Positions 6,114 through 9,064 of a DNA stretch of 9,064 nt are shown in pieces. Numbering within the stretch: position 1 is the stretch's first letter; every line of letters starts with the position of its first letter. The position numbers and the translations under genes are program-made. The DNA comes from an uncultured Spirochaetales bacterium (GTDB lineage: Bacteria; Spirochaetota; Spirochaetia; Sphaerochaetales; Sphaerochaetaceae), in assembly GCA_947306375.1 (NCBI GenBank), contig CAMZGJ010000040.1, positions 1 through 9,064 of the forward strand. The letters are read 5' to 3'. The notes below the pieces were generated by a model. It was not told where the DNA came from and did no database searches. It worked only from the letters and a program-made list of their open reading frames with translations.

Positions 6114-6901
6114 GTTCTTTTCTTGGAAATTCTGTCAGCCAGAAGCTGGACGGTACGCCACTGCCAGACCGTAAAGGCTGACGGGGTAACGGTTTCCGCC
6201 TGTGCGTCTGCTATGTTGCCCGCATTGTCAGGGAACAGGAAAAGTCCGGTCCAGGAGGCCTTTCCGTTGGCCTGCATCACCGCGGCAACGCTCTGAAGGC
6301 GCTGCATCTTTGTCATAGGATCCTGTGAGGGAGAGACAACGGCAACTGTTACCGAGCCTCCGGGCATTGTGAACATCTTATCCCGCTTGTCAGAAGACCA
6401 TGCCCTGACTGCATTTGAAACAGCCTCGGCAATCCTGTCCCTCTGATCCTGTGAGCAGGAAACAAGATAGGAAGAACACTGTGAGTCCCGGGGAATAAGG
6501 GAAAGAATGTGTTCGAACAGGGAAGAACTTTTCTGCTGCTCCTCTTCTTCCTCCTCATAGATATCCGCGTAAGGGCTCTCTTCTTCAGGGGCTTCCGTTT
6601 CGGCCTCCGGAGCCGGAACGCTCCGTGCACGGACTGAGGCTTCCTCTTCGTTGTCTATCTCGTCAAAAAGAGAGGAATAGGCATACAGATGGGAGTCATC
6701 CTCATCCTCTTCCCAGGGAATGTCATCCTCAGTTTCCCCAACTGCCTGATCTTCCTCGTCATCGTCGTCAAAGAATGAAAAATCCTCCATCTCTTCCTGC
6801 TCTTCAAGCATTTCATCATGGAGGAAATCTTCCTGAGGCGTGTTGTCGAGGTATTCATAGGCATCGGGACTGATAAGTCCGTCGTACTCTTCGGTATGCA
6901 T
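6110..6901 (-). CDS. Hypothetical protein with a highly acidic N-terminal half
   Basis: I do not recognise this 263-residue protein. Residues 1-123 contain 52 Asp/Glu and only 2 Arg (91, 93) and no Lys, with runs such as D-D-D-D-E-E-D (45-51) and E-E-E-E-E-E (116-121). Aromatic residues are scattered among the acids (Y-A-Y at 73-75, F-S-F-F at 41-44, P-W at 62-63), as in disordered acidic binding segments. Residues 127-263 are of ordinary composition and look folded, with a likely beta strand at 182-190, a helix at 197-211 and a W-Q-W motif at 246-248. There is no signal peptide or membrane segment. The start at 6901 has AGGGGA 5 nt upstream (6907-6912). The frame stays open upstream to 7321, but that part is antisense to the NusG-like gene. 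It leads the five-gene cluster and overlaps the esterase gene by 4 nt. Confidence 0.75.
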   Translation of the reverse strand: MHTEEYDGLISPDAYEYLDNTPQEDFLHDEMLEEQEEMEDFSFFDDDDEEDQAVGETEDDIPWEEDEDDSHLYAYSSLFDEIDNEEEASVRARSVPAPEAETEAPEEESPYADIYEEEEEEQQKSSSLFEHILSLIPRDSQCSSYLVSCSQDQRDRIAEAVSNAVRAWSSDKRDKMFTMPGGSVTVAVVSPSQDPMTKMQRLQSVAAVMQANGKASWTGLFLFPDNAGNIADAQAETVTPSAFTVWQWRTVQLLADRISKKRT

Positions 6902-6951
6902 GCTCTTCCCCTGCTTTCTTTTTACACAATTACAGCAAAAAAGAAAACCTC

Positions 6952-6981
6952 TTGGAGAAAACATTTTATATAACGTACAAT
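6952..6981 (+). promoter_or_regulatory. Possible promoter for the NusG-like gene in the divergent region
   Basis: TTGGAG (6952-6957) and TACAAT (6976-6981) are 18 bp apart. The predicted transcript start, near 6988, falls at the ribosome-binding site, which would give a very short leader of about 10 nt. An AT-rich TATATAAC stretch (6967-6974) overlaps and is an alternative -10. The 78-bp gap before the ATG at 6980 must also hold the promoter of the minus-strand cluster, which I could not place with confidence. Confidence 0.4.
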
Positions 6982-6987
6982 GATTTC

Positions 6988-6992
6988 GGAGG
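6988..6992 (+). promoter_or_regulatory. Ribosome-binding site pointing to a GTG start for the NusG-like gene
   Basis: GGAGG ends 5 nt before the GTG at 6998. The in-frame ATG at 6980 has no such site upstream, and its -10-like surroundings suggest it is not transcribed. The GTG also matches the family start better, since the NusG fold begins with the strand right after it. Confidence 0.7.
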
Positions 6993-6997
6993 CTCCC

Positions 6998-7543
6998 GTG
7001 TATTTTTGTCTTAACTGTTTTGCCGGAAAAGAAGAGAAAGTAAGAGATGCCGCCGAAAAGTGCATTGAAACCGCCGGCGCGGGAGACTTCCAGGTCTGGT
7101 TTCCCCTGAAGCAGAACAGGGAAAAGAGAAACGGTGTTTTTGAAATGAAGGACAGGCCTCTCTTTCCGGGCTACCTGTTCATCTGGTGGGACGGCACGGA
7201 TGAGACAGTCTTTCCCTTCAGGGAAGTTCAGAGCATAAACGGAGCCATCAGATTTCTGAGATATGAGAGCGGCAGCAGAGCCCTGATGGGGGCGGACCTT
7301 GCCTATGCCGAATGGATACACCTCAACCGCGGCATAATCAGGGAGTCAAAGGTAAGGCTGCGTGAAGGCCAGCGTCTTCAGATTGTGGAAGGCCCGCTCA
7401 AGGGCTTTGACGGCAACGTGACAAAGGTGGACAAACACGGAAGGCGCATTAAGGTGCGCTTTGACCTGGGAGGCCTGATTTCCGAAGTCTCCTTTTCAGT
7501 TGAGTTTCTTGAATCCCACTCAAAAAAGATTATTGAAGTCTGA
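6998..7543 (+). CDS. NusG-family transcription antiterminator, LoaP-like paralogue
   Basis: Starting from the GTG, this is a 181-residue protein with the NusG plan: an N-terminal NGN domain that binds RNA polymerase and a C-terminal KOW domain. The first strand reads Y-F-C-L-N-C-F-A-G-K-E-E-K. The conserved NGN motif F-P-G-Y-L-F-I is at 56-62. The KOW segment (about 124-157) has V-E-G-P-L-K-G-F-D-G-N-V. The general NusG sits with secE and ribosomal genes in most bacteria, so this isolated copy is probably a specialised paralogue. The T/S-G-K/S-E-E start and the KOW pattern resemble LoaP, which promotes read-through of long operons in Firmicutes, Actinobacteria and spirochaetes. It faces away from the five-gene minus cluster, and its stop lies 3 nt from the stop of the convergent aminotransferase gene. 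RfaH or NusG itself are less likely alternatives. Its target operon is unknown. Confidence 0.78.
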   Translation: MYFCLNCFAGKEEKVRDAAEKCIETAGAGDFQVWFPLKQNREKRNGVFEMKDRPLFPGYLFIWWDGTDETVFPFREVQSINGAIRFLRYESGSRALMGADLAYAEWIHLNRGIIRESKVRLREGQRLQIVEGPLKGFDGNVTKVDKHGRRIKVRFDLGGLISEVSFSVEFLESHSKKIIEV

Positions 7544-7546
7544 ATC

Positions 7547-8755
7547 TCAGAGGAGGCTCAGTCCCCTCTTCTCCCTGTATACGGCAAGACCTTCCTTCAG
7601 GCATGTGCAGGCCTTCTCAAGATCCTCTGACTTGAGAACGTATGCAATTCTGACCTGGTCTCTTCCAAGGTCCTTGGACTCATAGAAGCCCTCTGCAGGC
7701 GCAAGCATGACAGTCTCTCCGTTCAGGTCAAACTCCCTGAGCATGAACAGGGCAAAGTCCTCCGCATCCTCAACCGGAAGTTTGGCAACAAGGTAAAACG
7801 CTCCGTTGGGGCTTGAGCACCTTACTCCCGGTATGGACCTCAGTGCCTTGACCAGAGTGTTTCTCCTCTGCTCGTACTCCGAGATTACGCCGGTTATGTA
7901 CTCCGGCGGAGCGGTGAAGGCGGCAAGTGCGGCAGCCTGCTCAACGGCCGGAGGGCACAGTCTTGCCTGTGAGAGCTTGAGCGTTTCACGGATAACATCC
8001 TGGTTCTTTGAAACAAGGGCTCCGACCCTGGCTCCGCACATGGAAAAGCGCTTTGAGAAGCTGTCCACGCAGATTACCCTGTCCGAGTACTCCTTGTATG
8101 TCATTACGCTGGTAAATCTCTTTCCGTCATAGCAGAACTCCCTGTAAACCTCATCCACAACAAGGAAAATATCCTTCTTCAGACACATCTTCAGAATTAC
8201 CTCAAGTTCCTGGGGTGAGTAGATGTGGCCGGTGGGGTTGTTGGGGCTGCACAGGAGGATGGCCCTTGTCTTGCTTGTAATCTTCTCCTCAATCTCCTTG
8301 AGCGGAGGCAGGGCAAAGTTGCGTTCAAGCAGGCTGGTTACGGGGACAATGTTCACGTTTGCCATCCTTGCAAAGGAGTGCACGTTGGTGTAGTAAGGCT
8401 CTGGAACAATAACCTCATCTCCCGGGTCGCAGAGGGTCATGAACATGAACAGAAGGGCCTCTGAGCCGCCGTTTGTAATAAGGACGTCCCTGGCCTGAAT
8501 ATCCGCGCCGAATGTGCCGTAGTAACGGGCAACGGCCTCCCTCAGCTCAATATCGCCGTCGCTTTCGCCGTAGGCAATAATGTCACGCGGGTAGTTTCTG
8601 ATTGCGTTAATGGCCTCAACCGGAGTCTTGATGTCCGGCTGGCCTATGTTGAGGTGGTAAACCTTTATTCCTCTCTTCTTGGCTTCAATTGCATAGGGAG
8701 AGAGTCTTCTTATGGGTGAGGCCTGGAAGCCTCTGATTCTGTAGGAAATGTCCAT
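7547..8755 (-). CDS. Class I/II PLP-dependent aminotransferase (AspB-like)
   Basis: This 402-residue enzyme transfers amino groups between amino acids and 2-oxo acids using pyridoxal phosphate. Fold-type I landmarks are I-G-Q-P-D (37-41), Y-G-E-S-D-G (62-67), S-P-N-N-P-T-G (170-176), D-E-V-Y-R-E-F (201-207), the PLP-binding Lys235 in S-F-S-K-R-F, Arg243 in G-A-R-V-G, and Arg369 in Q-V-R-I-A-Y, expected to bind the substrate carboxylate. The length is normal for the group. The sequence resembles aspartate/aromatic aminotransferases, but exact specificity cannot be set. The start at 8755 is chosen over the open frame to 8800 because GGAG stands 7 nt upstream (8763-8766) and homology begins here. 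The earlier part overlaps prs. One base separates it from the prs stop, so the two are probably cotranscribed. Confidence 0.88.
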   Translation of the reverse strand: MDISYRIRGFQASPIRRLSPYAIEAKKRGIKVYHLNIGQPDIKTPVEAINAIRNYPRDIIAYGESDGDIELREAVARYYGTFGADIQARDVLITNGGSEALLFMFMTLCDPGDEVIVPEPYYTNVHSFARMANVNIVPVTSLLERNFALPPLKEIEEKITSKTRAILLCSPNNPTGHIYSPQELEVILKMCLKKDIFLVVDEVYREFCYDGKRFTSVMTYKEYSDRVICVDSFSKRFSMCGARVGALVSKNQDVIRETLKLSQARLCPPAVEQAAALAAFTAPPEYITGVISEYEQRRNTLVKALRSIPGVRCSSPNGAFYLVAKLPVEDAEDFALFMLREFDLNGETVMLAPAEGFYESKDLGRDQVRIAYVLKSEDLEKACTCLKEGLAVYREKRGLSLL

Positions 8756-8756
8756 T

Positions 8757-9064
8757 TCAGTTCTCCGGGCTCTTTTCGGGCTGCTGTGTGTCATCAACAA
8801 GACGCTGCACTATGCGCCTGTTGTCCAGAAGCGGGCTGATTGAACGCCCGTGGTGGAGGCGGCTGATTGTCCTTGCAATGAGCTCCGAGACATCAGTCTG
8901 TATGAACCACTTGCAGGACAGCAGGTCATCGCCGTGGTATACGGCGTTTGTGCCTATTACGTAGTCAAAGACGCCTTCCTTGTTTGCCTTGTCAAACTCC
9001 TCCACTGCGTTGCCGTTGAAGAACGGGAGGGAGACAATGCAGATTATCTTCTTTGCGCCCAGTT
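8757..9064 (-). CDS. prs: Ribose-phosphate pyrophosphokinase, C-terminal part (cut by window edge)
   Basis: The last 101 codons of a gene enter from the right edge. Visible features are G-A-K-K-I-I-C-I-V-S-L-P-F-F near the start of the fragment, then I-G-T-N-A-V-Y-H, and the closing S-R-L-H-H-G-R-S-I-S-P-L-L-D-N-R. These match the C-terminal phosphoribosyltransferase-fold lobe of PRPP synthetase, in a form I associate with spirochaetes. The enzyme makes PRPP from ribose 5-phosphate and ATP for nucleotide, histidine and tryptophan synthesis. The catalytic N-terminal part and PRPP-binding loop lie outside the window. A hydrophilic tail of about 15 residues (Q-Q-P-E-K-S near the end) follows the conserved end. 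Confidence 0.82.
   Translation of the reverse strand, partial: LGAKKIICIVSLPFFNGNAVEEFDKANKEGVFDYVIGTNAVYHGDDLLSCKWFIQTDVSELIARTISRLHHGRSISPLLDNRRIVQRLVDDTQQPEKSPEN

Noticed and set aside
6530..6860. GAA/GAG-rich runs in the acidic-protein gene as a possible nucleotide repeat array
   Set aside because: No regular period is seen at the DNA level. The runs follow from Glu and Asp codons.
6988..6997. GGAG-G-CTCC palindrome as a hairpin controlling the NusG-like start
   Set aside because: A one-base loop cannot fold. The symmetry probably comes from the ribosome-binding site and chance.
6902..7321. N-terminal extension of the acidic-protein frame
   Set aside because: It lies antisense to the NusG-like gene and crosses the divergent promoter region. 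AGGGGA before the ATG at 6901 gives a better start.

Overview
The window reads as a gene-dense chromosomal segment of a bacterium with intermediate GC. The residues around the Prs C-terminus, the N-terminal extension of RsmA and the NusG paralogue together suggest a Treponema-like spirochaete. That placement rests on remembered family resemblance, not on a search. I see no rRNA, tRNA, CRISPR array, insertion sequence or phage gene. Almost all of the window is coding.

Layout, left to right. (1) 1-490, minus strand: the 5' part of a gene resembling comEC (DNA-uptake channel), cut by the window edge. (2) About 150 bp of divergent intergenic DNA holding a near-consensus sigma70 promoter (586-614) and a dyad over its -35 box. 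(3) 643-2087, plus strand: a PduL-type phosphate acyltransferase followed, with a 1-nt overlap, by rsmA (16S rRNA dimethyladenosine transferase). (4) 2080-6901, minus strand: a tight five-gene cluster. In transcription order it encodes a very acidic protein of unknown function, an alpha/beta-hydrolase esterase, an internally duplicated DUF1538 membrane protein, a two-domain P-II-like regulator, and an RlmI-type 23S rRNA m5C methyltransferase. Its last gene overlaps the 3' end of rsmA by 8 bp. (5) 6998-7543, plus strand: a NusG paralogue resembling the processive antiterminator LoaP, divergent from the five-gene cluster. (6) 7547-9064, minus strand: a class I/II aminotransferase preceded by the C-terminal end of prs (ribose-phosphate pyrophosphokinase), which runs off the right edge.

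The most interesting part is the DUF1538/P-II pair (3257-5309). The membrane protein is a tandem repeat of two similar halves of about 245 residues. The P-II-like protein next to it is also a tandem repeat, of two halves of about 95 residues. The P-II ribosome-binding site lies inside the last codons of the membrane gene, so the two are probably made together. By analogy with GlnK-AmtB and SbtB-SbtA this looks like a transporter with its own nucleotide-sensing regulator. Neither the substrate nor the ligand can be read from the sequence. The acidic protein upstream, with 52 Asp/Glu in its first 123 residues, is the other clear unknown.
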